DNA of 64,000 nucleotides from Micrococcaceae bacterium Sec5.8 (GTDB taxonomy: Bacteria; Actinomycetota; Actinomycetes; Actinomycetales; Micrococcaceae): NCBI GenBank assembly GCA_039636775.1, contig CP143429.1:2418001-2482000 (forward strand). The letters are read 5' to 3'. Positions within the stretch are counted from its first letter, which is position 1. Each line of letters begins with the position of its first letter. Shown in pieces: positions 8,086-17,443 of this stretch. A program made the position numbers and the translations under genes. The notes under the pieces were generated by a model. The model made no database searches, was not told the origin of the DNA, and saw nothing but the letters and a program-made list of their open reading frames with translations.

Positions 8086-9333
8086 ATGAGTAAGTCCCGC
8101 CGCCCCGAGGGTTCCCCGCCCCGAGCCGTTCCACGGACCGGTGGAAAGGCTGTGCTGCCCCGGGACATCAAGGTGATGCTGGTGGCCGCCTTCCTCATCG
8201 CCCTCGGCTTCGGCCTCGTGGCCCCCGTCCTCCCCCAGTTCGCCACCACCTTCGACGTCGGTGCGACGGCGGCCGCCGTGATCGTGAGCATCTTTGCGTT
8301 CATGCGGCTCGTCTTCGCTCCCGCCGGCGGCGCGCTGATTGTCCGGCTCGGGGAACGCCCGGTCTACGTGGCCGGCCTGCTGATTGTGGCGGCGTCGACG
8401 GCGGCGTGCGCCTTCGCGCAGGACTACTGGCAGCTGCTGATCTTCCGGGGACTCGGCGGCGCCGGCTCGGTGATGTTCACGGTGGCGTCGATGGCCCTGG
8501 TGGTCCGGCTGGCGCCGCCGGAAAGCCGCGGCCGGGTCTCCGGGGCCTACGCCTCGGCGTTTCTGATCGGCAACGTCTGCGGGCCGGTGGTGGGCGGCCT
8601 CCTGGCCGGTTTTGGCCTGCGGGTGCCGTTCCTGGTCTACGCGGGGGCCCTGATCCTGGCAGCCCTCGTGGTGCAGACCCAGCTGAGCCACGTACCGGCC
8701 GGCTCCCGCCCGGACGGGGGCACAGCTCCGGCCATGGAGCTGCGCACCGCCCTGCAGGACAGCGCCTACCGGGCGGGGCTGTTCTCCAGCTTCGCGAACG
8801 GGTGGGCCACCTTCGGGGTGCGCATGGCCACGGTGCCGCTGTTCGCCGTCGCCGCTCTGAACGCTGGCCCGGAATCGGCGGGCTGGGCGCTGGCGATGTT
8901 CGCCGCGGCGAACGCGGTGGCCCTGACCTTCTCCGGCAAACTCGCCGACAGCCTGGGCCGGAAGCCGATGATGATCTCCGGGCTGCTGGTCACCGGCACA
9001 GCGACGGCGTTGATCGGCTTCACCCACGAGCTGCCCTGGTTCCTCGCCGCCACCGCCGCCGCCGGCATCGGGTCGGGCCTGCTGGGCCCGGCGCAGCAGG
9101 CGGCCATGGCCGACGTGATCGGCAACGAACGCTCCGGCGGGCGGGTACTCGCGATCTTCCAGATGTCCTCCGACAGCGGCGCGATCGTCGGCCCCGTCCT
9201 GGCCGGGCTCCTGGCAGACCGGCTGGGGTACGGCTGGGCCTTCGGCGTCACCGGCGGCATCCTGATTGCCGCCGCCGCGGGCTGGCTGCTGGCCCGGGAA
9301 ACATTCCAGCGCCCGGCGGCGCGCGCCGCCTGA
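8086..9333 (+). CDS. MFS transporter (multidrug-efflux-like)
   Basis: A 415-residue major facilitator with about 12 helices, starting after a short cytosolic N-terminus. DIKVMLVAAFLIALGFG is helix 1, RLGERPVYVAGLL the loop 2-3 motif (the usual GxLaDrxGrkxxl motif in divergent form), and KLADSLGRKPMMISGLL the repeated motif in the second half. The drug/H+ antiporter type is most likely. The ATG at 8086 has AGGAAG upstream; an in-frame codon further upstream lacks a ribosome-binding site and would run through the GlnR-like box. Divergent from amtB. Confidence 0.9.
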   Translation: MSKSRRPEGSPPRAVPRTGGKAVLPRDIKVMLVAAFLIALGFGLVAPVLPQFATTFDVGATAAAVIVSIFAFMRLVFAPAGGALIVRLGERPVYVAGLLIVAASTAACAFAQDYWQLLIFRGLGGAGSVMFTVASMALVVRLAPPESRGRVSGAYASAFLIGNVCGPVVGGLLAGFGLRVPFLVYAGALILAALVVQTQLSHVPAGSRPDGGTAPAMELRTALQDSAYRAGLFSSFANGWATFGVRMATVPLFAVAALNAGPESAGWALAMFAAANAVALTFSGKLADSLGRKPMMISGLLVTGTATALIGFTHELPWFLAATAAAGIGSGLLGPAQQAAMADVIGNERSGGRVLAIFQMSSDSGAIVGPVLAGLLADRLGYGWAFGVTGGILIAAAAGWLLARETFQRPAARAA

Positions 9334-9400
9334 GAGCATCCAGCAGACGGACTTCGTTAGGCTGTGGGGAGTCCCCACGCAGAAGCCGGAGAATTTTTAC

Positions 9401-11125
9401 ATGCCATCCCACGAAGGTCCGCCCGAGCCCACCCCGGGGCCCACCCCCGATGACAGTTCCCCCGACGGACACCCCGACGGAACGGCAACGCGACAGAAAA
9501 GGCTCCGTCCCGCCGTCGTGATCTCAGTGCTCGCCGTCCTTGCCGTGCTCGCGTCCCTGGTGCTGTTCCTGCGGCCCACGACGTCCGGCGACGCTGCAGC
9601 GTCCCCCGCCCCGAGCACCAGCGCCAGCGCCACCCCGGCCCCCGCCTCGGCGAAGGCTGCGCCGTCGCCGACCAAGGATCCGTTCTACAAACAGCTCGGC
9701 CCGCCCGCCGGCTCGCCGCTGGAACCGGTGGCAGCACAGCAAGTCACCGTTTCAGCGGACCCGGTGGGTACAACTCTGAACAAAAGCACCGCCGGACTGT
9801 CGCTGGAGGCCACGGACCTCGGCGATCCGGCCCTCACCGCGGACAACGCCTCCATGGTGGCGCTCCTGAAGCAGATGGACCAGCCGTTCCTGCGGTTCGG
9901 CGGGCGGGCCGTCGACCGTCGCTTTTTCTGGACCTCCTCCGGGGAACCCCTGCCCGAGAACTACCGAGGGGATAAGGCGCACGTGCCCCGGGCGGTCGGC
10001 CCGGCAGACCTGGCCCGGGTGGCTTCGCTGCTGAAGGCGACCGACGCCAAGGTCACCATCACCGTTGACCTCGGACACTATGACCCGGCCCGGGCCGCGG
10101 ACCTGGTCAAACACGCCACGGAAATTTTCGGTGACCGTCTTCTCAGCGTCACCGTCGGCAACGAACCGAACGGGTACGCCGCCGACGGGGTCCGTCCGGC
10201 GAGCTACATCGTGGCGGACTACCTCAAAGAACTGCAGGCCTATGCCGCTGCGATTTACGCGGTGGCACCCAACCTGCCGATCTCAGGGCCCGGAACCTAC
10301 GACGAAACCTGGTGGCAGCCCTTCATCGACGTCAAACTGCCGCAGCGCAAGATCCTGACCTTTCATTACTACGCCCTGTTCAGCTGCGATGGCAGCACCC
10401 CCACCAGCTCCCCGGTGATGGGCAACCTCATGAACGCCAACATGCACCAGCGCAACATCGAATACCTCAATGAGGCGCTCAGGGCCGGAAACGCGGCGGG
10501 AATCGAAACCTGGCTGCCCGAGACCGGCGCCTCAACGTGCCCGGGGTCGAACGAGATCACCAAAACACATGCTTCGGCGTTGTGGGCGGCCGACTACAGC
10601 CTGAACGCCGCGCAGCTCGGCATAGCCAAACTTGCCTTCCACAGCTCCCTGCTGACGTGCGCCGGCGGACCGCCCATGTCAGCCATCTGCAACGGCGGCC
10701 CGTACCTCAAACCGGACGGCGAGCTCTCCGCACGGGCCAATTTCTTCGGCATTGCCATGGTCAGCCAGCTTGAGGGCGGAAAGTTCCTGAAAAATATCAG
10801 CACCGGCGGCGGTCTTGCCACGTCCTACGCCCTGCAGAACGCGGACGGCAGCACCACCGTGGTCCTGGTCAACGAAAACGAGCCGGAGAAGGCTGCCCAA
10901 ACGGCCGTCACCCTCGACCTGCCGGGCAAGGCCCGGACGGGCACCATGAGCCAGCTCACCGGGCCCAGTTACGCCTCGCAGGATGGCACGGCCATTGACG
11001 GAGACAAATCCGGACCGGTTCCACTCGCCGACCGGGCCACGGTGGAGGGCTTCAAGCCCGGTTCCGCGACGCAGACGTTCAAGCTGACGGCCGGCACCGT
11101 GACTGTCCTGAACTACACGTACTAG
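9401..11125 (+). CDS. Membrane-anchored GH79-like glycoside hydrolase
   Basis: A 574-residue protein with a cytosolic Pro-rich N-terminus, one membrane helix (about 38-57), an Ala/Ser/Pro linker and a large extracytoplasmic domain. VTVGNEPNGYA contains the proposed acid/base Glu255 and WLPETGAS the proposed nucleophile Glu374, arranged as in clan GH-A heparanase-like (GH79) enzymes; the C-terminal beta domain (about 490-574) has VVLVNENEPEKAAQTAV as in GH79 C-terminal modules. It may trim uronic-acid-containing glycans at the cell surface (inference). The ATG at 9401 was chosen because the longer open frame overlaps the MFS gene. Confidence 0.72.
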   Translation: MPSHEGPPEPTPGPTPDDSSPDGHPDGTATRQKRLRPAVVISVLAVLAVLASLVLFLRPTTSGDAAASPAPSTSASATPAPASAKAAPSPTKDPFYKQLGPPAGSPLEPVAAQQVTVSADPVGTTLNKSTAGLSLEATDLGDPALTADNASMVALLKQMDQPFLRFGGRAVDRRFFWTSSGEPLPENYRGDKAHVPRAVGPADLARVASLLKATDAKVTITVDLGHYDPARAADLVKHATEIFGDRLLSVTVGNEPNGYAADGVRPASYIVADYLKELQAYAAAIYAVAPNLPISGPGTYDETWWQPFIDVKLPQRKILTFHYYALFSCDGSTPTSSPVMGNLMNANMHQRNIEYLNEALRAGNAAGIETWLPETGASTCPGSNEITKTHASALWAADYSLNAAQLGIAKLAFHSSLLTCAGGPPMSAICNGGPYLKPDGELSARANFFGIAMVSQLEGGKFLKNISTGGGLATSYALQNADGSTTVVLVNENEPEKAAQTAVTLDLPGKARTGTMSQLTGPSYASQDGTAIDGDKSGPVPLADRATVEGFKPGSATQTFKLTAGTVTVLNYTY

Positions 11126-11159
11126 ACGAACGTCCCGTCCTAAGACCCCTTAAAGGCAA

Positions 11160-11213
11160 CTGGCTCCCGGGTGGTGCCGTTCAGTTCAGCGAACGGCACT
11201 ACCCGGGAGCCAG
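11160..11213 (+). terminator. Long hairpin between convergent GH79-like gene and ftsY
   Basis: A 23-bp stem with one G-U type mismatch (11160-11182 with 11191-11213) and an 8-base loop, between two convergent genes. No strong T-run on either side, so it may act as a barrier on both strands. Confidence 0.75.
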
Positions 11214-11241
11214 CCGGGTTTAAGCGGTGCGGCGGCGGGGC

Positions 11242-12450
11242 CTAATTCAGGATGGCATCGACGAAGTTCTCGGCGTCGAACGGGGCGAGATCGTCCGCGC
11301 CTTCGCCGAGGCCGATGAGCTTGACCGGGACGCCGAGCGACTTCTGAATGGCCACCACAATGCCGCCCTTGGCGGTTCCGTCCAGCTTGGTCAGGACGAT
11401 GCCGGTGATGTTGACTACCTCGGCGAACACCCTGGCCTGGTTCAGGCCGTTCTGGCCGGTGGTGGCGTCCAGGACCAGAAGCACCTCGTCCACCTCGGCC
11501 AGCTTCTCGATGACGCGTTTGACCTTACCGAGCTCGTCCATCAGGCCGGTTTTGTTCTGCAGACGCCCGGCGGTGTCAATCATGACGACGTCGACTTCCT
11601 GGTCGATGCCTGCCTTGACCGCCTCGTAGGCGACGGACGCCGGGTCAGCGCCGTCGACGTCGGACTTCACCGTGGGAACACCGACGCGGCTGCCCCAGGT
11701 GGCGAGCTGCTCGGCGGCGGCGGCTCGGAACGTATCTGCAGCCCCGAGCAAAACGTCCTTGTCCTCGGCGACGAGCACCCGGGCGAGCTTGCCCACCGTG
11801 GTGGTCTTGCCGACGCCGTTGACGCCCACCACCAGCACGACGGCGGGCTTGTCGGCGTGGCGCTGGACCCGCAGCGTGCGGTCCATCGTGGGGTCCACCA
11901 GCTTGATCAGTTCCTCGCGGAGCAGGGCTTTGACCTGCTCCGGGGAGCGGGTGCCAAGCACCTTGACGCGTTCCCGCAGTGCGTCCACGAGCTGCAGGGT
12001 GGGCTCGGTGCCGAGGTCGGCGAGCAGGAGGGTTTCCTCCACCTCATCCCAGACGTCCTCATCGATCTTGTCGGCGGAGAGCAGGGCCAGCAAGCCCTTG
12101 CCGAAGATGTTGTTGGACCGGACGAGCCGTTCGCGCAGGCGGATCAGGCGCCCTGCCACCGGCAGCGGCGTCTCCACGGGGACGGTTTCCAGTCCGGCGA
12201 CGTTGTCCGGCACGTCAACCGTTTCCAGGCCCTCCAGGTCGACGCCGTCAGGTGCGTTCCGGTCCCGGGTGGGAGCAGGACGGTCTTCCAGGAGGGTTCC
12301 GCCGGCACCCGGCTGCACAGGATCGTTCTCGTCCCGGGTTCCGGGGTAGTTGGTGATGTTCTTCCGGGTCTTCATTAGAACCGGAAGGAGCGCACCGAGG
12401 ACCACCAGGGCGGCAAGAATGGGCAGGAGAATGGGGAGGATGTCGTTCAC
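11242..12450 (-). CDS. ftsY: Signal recognition particle receptor FtsY
   Basis: A 402-residue SRP receptor GTPase. It begins with a hydrophobic segment (ILPILLPILAALVVLGALLP), as usual in actinobacteria, followed by an acidic linker, the N domain and the G domain: VVGVNGVGKTTTVGKLA (P-loop), DTAGRLQNKTGLMDEL (G3) and LTKLDGTAKGG (G4 and closing loop). It pairs with Ffh to deliver ribosomes to SecYEG. Located directly downstream of smc, a common actinobacterial order. Confidence 0.98.
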   Translation of the reverse strand: MNDILPILLPILAALVVLGALLPVLMKTRKNITNYPGTRDENDPVQPGAGGTLLEDRPAPTRDRNAPDGVDLEGLETVDVPDNVAGLETVPVETPLPVAGRLIRLRERLVRSNNIFGKGLLALLSADKIDEDVWDEVEETLLLADLGTEPTLQLVDALRERVKVLGTRSPEQVKALLREELIKLVDPTMDRTLRVQRHADKPAVVLVVGVNGVGKTTTVGKLARVLVAEDKDVLLGAADTFRAAAAEQLATWGSRVGVPTVKSDVDGADPASVAYEAVKAGIDQEVDVVMIDTAGRLQNKTGLMDELGKVKRVIEKLAEVDEVLLVLDATTGQNGLNQARVFAEVVNITGIVLTKLDGTAKGGIVVAIQKSLGVPVKLIGLGEGADDLAPFDAENFVDAILN

Positions 12451-12508
12451 TCCCCTAGCTTCTCACAAACCGGAAAGCGGCCGCGGAGCCGGAAAACCGG
12501 AGCGGACG

Positions 12509-12536
12509 GGCCCCGGCCCCCGGGCCGGCCGGGGCC
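12509..12536 (-). terminator. Possible hairpin between smc and ftsY
   Basis: An 8-bp GC-only stem (12509-12516 with 12529-12536) in the 99-base gap after the smc stop codon. No T-run, so this could be an attenuator or only compositional. Confidence 0.3.
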
Positions 12537-12549
12537 GACGGGCCGCTGT

Positions 12550-15500
12550 TTAGGTCTGGACGCCGAGGCGCTGGCTGATGACGGTGGAGACGCCGTCGCC
12601 GCGCATGGTCACGCCGTAGAGAGCGTCGGCAACTTCCATGGTGCGTTTCTGGTGCGTGATGATGATCAGCTGGCTGGACTCGCGCAGTTCCTCGAAAATG
12701 GTGATGAGCCGGCTTAGGTTGGTGTCATCCAGGGCCGCTTCCACCTCATCCATGACGTAAAAGGGTGAAGGCCGGGCCTTGAAGATTGCGACGAGCAGGG
12801 CCACCGCGGTCAGCGACCGTTCGCCGCCGGAGAGCAGCGAGAGCCGCTTGATCCGCTTGCCCGCCGGCCGCGCCTCGACCTCGATGCCGGTGGTGAGCAT
12901 GTCGGTGGGGTCGGTGAGGACCAGCCTGCCCTCACCGCCGGGGAAGAGCCGGGCGAAGATTCGGACGAACTGCTCCGAGGTGTCCTCGAAAGCCTCGGTG
13001 AAGACCTTCTGGACGCGCTCGTCCACTTCCTTGATGATGTCCAGCAGGTCCTTCCGGCTCGCTTTGAGGTCCTCGAGCTGGGCGCTGAGGAACTGGTGGC
13101 GTTCCTCGAGGGCGGCGAATTCCTCCAGCGCCAGCGGGTTGACCCGGCCCAGCGCGGACAGGTCTTTTTCGGCACGCTTCAGCCGTTTCTCCTGCTCCTC
13201 GCGGACGAAGGGTTTGCCGGCCACGATCTCGCGGCCGTCTTCATCGACCGGCGCACGCAGGGCAGCCCATTTGTCGCCCGATGCCGTAGCGGCGACGGGG
13301 ACGGGCTGGTCGGGGCCGAAACCGGCCACCAACTGCTCGGCGGTCAACCCCAGTTCCTCGATGCTGCGAAGTTCCAGGGCTTCGATTCGGAGGCGCTGCT
13401 GGGTGCGGGCCAGTTCGTCGCGGTGCACGGAGTCGGTCAGCTCGGCCAGTTCGCGGGCCAGCGCGTCGTTGCTGCCGCGCACAGCGGCGAGCTCGGCGTC
13501 CATCTGTTCCTTGCGTTCCTCGGCGCTGTCCCGTTCCTGCCGGGCGAGTTCCACGGAGACGTCCAGGAAACCGATGACTTCGGCGACGGCGGCGGTGACG
13601 GCCGCGGCGCGGTGCGCCTGGAGCCGGCGGCGGCGGGCCCGTTCGGCGGCTTCCTCGCGGGCGCGGCGTTCGGTGGCGGCGGCGCGCTCGAGCGACGAGG
13701 CCCGGTTGCGGGTAGCGGTGAGCTGCTCTTCGGCGCTGCGCAGGGCGAGCCGGGCGTCCATTTCGGCGCTGCGGGCCAGTGACGCGGCGAGAGCCAGCGC
13801 GTCCCGGTGTTCCGGGGACGGTTCTTCCTCGGCCGGAGCTTCCTGGGCGGCGGCGAGCCGTGCCGCCACCGCGGTCAGCGTCTGCTGTTCGGTCACGATG
13901 TTGGCTTCGGCTTTTGCGAGGGAGGCGGCGAGCCGTTCGCTCTCGCCGACGGCGCTGCGCAGCACGGAGTTCAGGTGCCCCAGACGTTCGGCGACAGCCG
14001 CCAGCCGGGCATCGGAATCATGGAGTTTCTCGAGGGCCGCGTCGGCGCGGCCCTGCGCCGCGGCCCGCCGGTCCCGAGCGGCGGCGAGGGCGAAGCGGTG
14101 GCGCTCCAGCTCGGCGGTCACCGCGGCAAGCCGGGCGGACGCGTCGTCCACCGCTGCCTGCACCTCCAGCAGCGACGGTGCCGTCGCGGAGCCGCCACTC
14201 ACGCTCAGCGCCGTGAGCACATCCCCGGCCAGGGTCACGGCGGTCAGGCCCGGACGGGCGGCCACCAGGGCCGCTGCGGCGTCCAGGTCATCGACGACGG
14301 CGATGCCCGCCAGCAGCGCGGTCAGCGGCAGAGGCGGGGCGGCAGCGTCGGTGCCGGATGCTGTGATGAGCTCGGAGGCCCACCGGGCGCCGACGGGCAG
14401 GTCGGCGCTGGGAGTCCCGGCTTCGGGCTGCGGCGCCCCGCCGGAGGGGAGATCCGGACCGGCGGCGGAAGGGACCTCGGACAGCAGCAGGGCGGCCCGG
14501 CCGGCGTCGTCGTCCTTCAGGTTCCGGACGGCGGCGGCCGCAGCCGCGCTGTCCCGGACCACGACGGCGTCGGAGGAGGCGCCGAGGGCCGCGGCAACGG
14601 CGGCCTCGAAGCCGGGCTCAACGGTGACCATGGACGCCAAAGAGCCGAGGACCCCGGGGAGGCCCGAGCCGAGGACGTGCCCGGAGCCGTCCTTGCGGTT
14701 CAGTCCCAGTTGCAGGGCGTCGCGGCGGGCCATCAGGGCCCCGCGCTCGCGCTCAGCGTCGCGTTCGGCTGCTGTGAGCGCATCGATGTCGGCCGCGACG
14801 GCGTCCAGGGCCGCGCTGGCGTCCTCATAGTCGGCGTCGAGGGTTTCCTCGCCGTCCTCCACGCCGGCAACCTGGGATTCGAGGGCGGTGAATTCGCTGT
14901 GCGCCTGCCGGCGGCGTTCCTCGCCCGCCTTCAGGGATTCACGGAGCCGGCCGAGTTCGGCCTGCGCGGCTTCGACCCGGGAGCGTGCGGCACCCACCTG
15001 TCCGGCCAGTTTGGCCAGGCCCTCGCGGCGGTCCGCGGCGGCGCGGAGCAAGGAGGCGAGCCGCTTGTCCTCGGCCGCTGCGGCGTTTTCGGCGTCCTGT
15101 TTGGCCGCCGTAGTGCCGTCCAGGGTGCCACGGCGGTCCACGATCTGGCGTTCCAGCCCGGCCTGTTCCTCGCGGACGCGTGCGGCCTGGCGGTCCAGCT
15201 GGTCGGGGTCGCGGCCGGAATCCGGCACGGCGTCGGCGGTGCCCAGCAACCGGCGCCGTTCCTCGGCGAGCGAGCCCAGCGAGCGCAGCCGTTCCCGGCC
15301 GGTGGAGAGCTGGTACCAGGTGTCGCGGGCTGCGTTGAGCTTGGGCGTAGCCTCGGCCGCGAGGTGTTCCAGGCTGGCTTGCCGCTGCCTGCCGGTCTCA
15401 AGTTCCTGCCCGACGACGCCGCGCCGGGCTTTGAGCGCGCTCTCGTCCGCGACGTCCTGGGCCAGGGCGGACTGCTGCTGGACGAGGTCGTCCGCGAGGA

Positions 15501-16185
15501 GGCGGGAGCGTGCATCCCGGACTTCGAACTGCACACTCTGGGCCCGCCGGGCTACCTCGGCTTGTTTGCCCAGCGGCGTGAGCTGGCGCCGGATTTCGCC
15601 GGTGAGGTCGCTGAGGCGGGCGAGGTTGGCCTGCATCGCTTCGAGTTTGCGGACCGTTTTTTCCTTGCGGCGGCGGTGTTTGAGGATGCCGGCGGCTTCT
15701 TCAATGAAGCCGCGCCGGTCCTCAGGGGTGGCATGGAGCACCTTGTCCAGTTGGCCCTGCCCCACGATGACGTGCATTTCCCGGCCCAGGCCGGAGTCGG
15801 AGAGGAGTTCCTGGATGTCCAGGAGCCGGCAGCCGGCGCCATTGATGGCGTATTCCGAGCCGCCGGTGCGGAACAGCGTGCGGGAAATCGTGACTTCGCT
15901 GTATTCGATGGGCAGGGCGCCGTCGCTGTTGTCGATGGTGAGGGAAACATGCGCGCGGCCCAGCGGCGGGCGTCCGGACGTGCCGGCGAAAATCACGTCC
16001 TCCATTTTGCCGCCGCGGAGGGTCTTGGCGCCTTGTTCGCCCATCACCCAGGCCAGGGCGTCCACCACATTGGACTTGCCGGAGCCGTTGGGTCCCACGA
16101 CGGCGGTGACGCCTGGCTCGAATTCGAAGGTCGTCGCCGAGGCGAAGGACTTGAATCCCCGGACGGTCAGGCTTTTCAGATGCAA
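12550..16185 (-). CDS. smc: Chromosome segregation protein SMC
   Basis: An SMC ATPase of 1211 residues that forms condensin-like dimers with ScpA/ScpB. VVGPNGSGKSNVVDALAWVM is the Walker A; the two long coiled coils flank a hinge with GSGLPGVLGSLASMV at about residue 520; the C-terminal head has LSLLSGGERSLTAVALL (signature) and FYVMDEVEAALDD (Walker B). The start is taken as TTG at 16185 (LHLKSLTVRGFKSF, the conserved family N-terminus) with AGGAG 12 bases upstream; a longer in-frame extension lacks family similarity. Very long open frames on the opposite strand are shadows. Confidence 0.97.
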   Translation of the reverse strand: MHLKSLTVRGFKSFASATTFEFEPGVTAVVGPNGSGKSNVVDALAWVMGEQGAKTLRGGKMEDVIFAGTSGRPPLGRAHVSLTIDNSDGALPIEYSEVTISRTLFRTGGSEYAINGAGCRLLDIQELLSDSGLGREMHVIVGQGQLDKVLHATPEDRRGFIEEAAGILKHRRRKEKTVRKLEAMQANLARLSDLTGEIRRQLTPLGKQAEVARRAQSVQFEVRDARSRLLADDLVQQQSALAQDVADESALKARRGVVGQELETGRQRQASLEHLAAEATPKLNAARDTWYQLSTGRERLRSLGSLAEERRRLLGTADAVPDSGRDPDQLDRQAARVREEQAGLERQIVDRRGTLDGTTAAKQDAENAAAAEDKRLASLLRAAADRREGLAKLAGQVGAARSRVEAAQAELGRLRESLKAGEERRRQAHSEFTALESQVAGVEDGEETLDADYEDASAALDAVAADIDALTAAERDAERERGALMARRDALQLGLNRKDGSGHVLGSGLPGVLGSLASMVTVEPGFEAAVAAALGASSDAVVVRDSAAAAAAVRNLKDDDAGRAALLLSEVPSAAGPDLPSGGAPQPEAGTPSADLPVGARWASELITASGTDAAAPPLPLTALLAGIAVVDDLDAAAALVAARPGLTAVTLAGDVLTALSVSGGSATAPSLLEVQAAVDDASARLAAVTAELERHRFALAAARDRRAAAQGRADAALEKLHDSDARLAAVAERLGHLNSVLRSAVGESERLAASLAKAEANIVTEQQTLTAVAARLAAAQEAPAEEEPSPEHRDALALAASLARSAEMDARLALRSAEEQLTATRNRASSLERAAATERRAREEAAERARRRRLQAHRAAAVTAAVAEVIGFLDVSVELARQERDSAEERKEQMDAELAAVRGSNDALARELAELTDSVHRDELARTQQRLRIEALELRSIEELGLTAEQLVAGFGPDQPVPVAATASGDKWAALRAPVDEDGREIVAGKPFVREEQEKRLKRAEKDLSALGRVNPLALEEFAALEERHQFLSAQLEDLKASRKDLLDIIKEVDERVQKVFTEAFEDTSEQFVRIFARLFPGGEGRLVLTDPTDMLTTGIEVEARPAGKRIKRLSLLSGGERSLTAVALLVAIFKARPSPFYVMDEVEAALDDTNLSRLITIFEELRESSQLIIITHQKRTMEVADALYGVTMRGDGVSTVISQRLGVQT

Positions 16186-16281
16186 GGTGTTTCTGGTCTC
16201 CTGCTCGGCGGACGCGGGTGGTGGGGACAGCCGCGGATACCTACAATCTACTGCGGGGCAGGGACATTTCCGTGCAGAACC

Positions 16282-16308
16282 TGAGGCAACCACGGGGCAG
16301 TTGCCTCA
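16282..16308. promoter_or_regulatory. Perfect 9-bp dyad between smc and oleA
   Basis: TGAGGCAAC and GTTGCCTCA are separated by 9 bases in the 235-base divergent gap between smc and oleA. There is no T-run, so it looks more like an operator than a terminator. The binding protein is unknown. The rest of the gap shows no other feature. Confidence 0.4.
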
Positions 16309-16420
16309 ATTTGCAGATGCAGGAATGGATTGGCACCGGGCATAGTTAAGCTCTTGGGCTTGTGCTCAAAGGCGGGGTTAGCCGCCGGAGCGCAGGACAG
16401 ACACGAACAGAGGCTTGATT

Positions 16421-17443
16421 TTGATAGGGAATGCAACATTCCGGCACCGCAACACCGCCCTGCTTGCGGTGAGCAGCGTCGAGGCTCCGAGGATCATCAG
16501 TTCCAAGGATTTTGACCACAAGCTGGCTTCGACTTTGCACCGGTTGAAGTTTCCCCCGCGGCTGCTCGAACGGGTGGCCGGCGTCACCCACCGGCGATGG
16601 TGGGCTCCCGGGACCTCGTTCGACGACGCCGCCATTGAAGCGGGCGCGAAGGCCCTGGCCGAGTCCGGCATCGAGGCGTCCGAGGTGGGTTTGCTGATCA
16701 ACACCTCCGTGACGCGGCGGAACCTGGAACCGTCGGTCGCGGTGAAGATCCACCATGGACTGAGCCTCCCGTCGTCGGCGATGAACTTCGACCTCGCCAA
16801 CGCCTGCCTCGGATTCGTCAACGGCATGACCCTGGCGGCTAACATGATCGACTCCGGCCAGATCAAATACGCGGTGATCGTCAACGGCGAGGACGCCCAG
16901 GCGACGCAGGAGGCCACCCTGGCCCGGCTGCAGCGGCCGGAGACCACCCGCGAAGACTTCAACCGCGAGTTCGCCACCTTGACGCTGGGCTCGGGGGCGG
17001 CTGCTGCGGTCCTGGGCCCGGCCGACGACCATCCCGGCGGCCACCGGATCCTCGGCGGTGTGATGCGCGCCGGCACCGAGCACCATGAGCTGTGTGTGGG
17101 CGGCATCGACGGCATGGCCACGGACACCAAGGGCCTGCTCGACGGCGGCCTGCAGCTGGTGGTGGATGCCTGGCACGAGGCGCAGCCGGAGTGGGACTGG
17201 GCTTCGATGGACCGTTACGTCACGCACCAGGTGAGCACCGCCTACACCCAGGCGATCATCGACGCCATTGACTTGGACCCGGACAAGGTGCCCATCACAT
17301 TCCCGCACTGGGGCAATGTGGGACCGGCTTCCCTGCCCATGACCTTGGCCGCCGAGGCGCAGAACCTCGGCGCCGGGGACCGTGTGCTGTGCATGGGCGT
17401 CGGTTCCGGCCTCAACACCGCCATGGTGGAAATCGTTTGGTAA
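16421..17443 (+). CDS. oleA: OleA: thiolase-fold acyl-CoA condensing enzyme of olefin biosynthesis
   Basis: A 340-residue FabH-like thiolase-superfamily enzyme. In OleABCD pathways it joins two fatty acyl-CoAs head to head to a beta-keto acid. The catalytic Cys is in FDLANACLGFVNGM (about Cys129), with a His in VTHQVSTAYTQAI and an Asn in FPHWGNVGPASLP. The start is TTG; 16421 places AGAGG at a 7-base distance, while TTG at 16415 (two residues longer) is also possible. First gene of oleA-oleBC-oleD; its stop overlaps the start of oleBC. Confidence 0.93.
   Translation: MIGNATFRHRNTALLAVSSVEAPRIISSKDFDHKLASTLHRLKFPPRLLERVAGVTHRRWWAPGTSFDDAAIEAGAKALAESGIEASEVGLLINTSVTRRNLEPSVAVKIHHGLSLPSSAMNFDLANACLGFVNGMTLAANMIDSGQIKYAVIVNGEDAQATQEATLARLQRPETTREDFNREFATLTLGSGAAAAVLGPADDHPGGHRILGGVMRAGTEHHELCVGGIDGMATDTKGLLDGGLQLVVDAWHEAQPEWDWASMDRYVTHQVSTAYTQAIIDAIDLDPDKVPITFPHWGNVGPASLPMTLAAEAQNLGAGDRVLCMGVGSGLNTAMVEIVW

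Noticed and set aside
13807..16284. 825-codon open frame on the plus strand opposite smc
   Set aside because: Antisense shadow of GC-rich codons; Gly/Ala/Arg-rich composition, no domain, no ribosome-binding site, and smc itself is certain.
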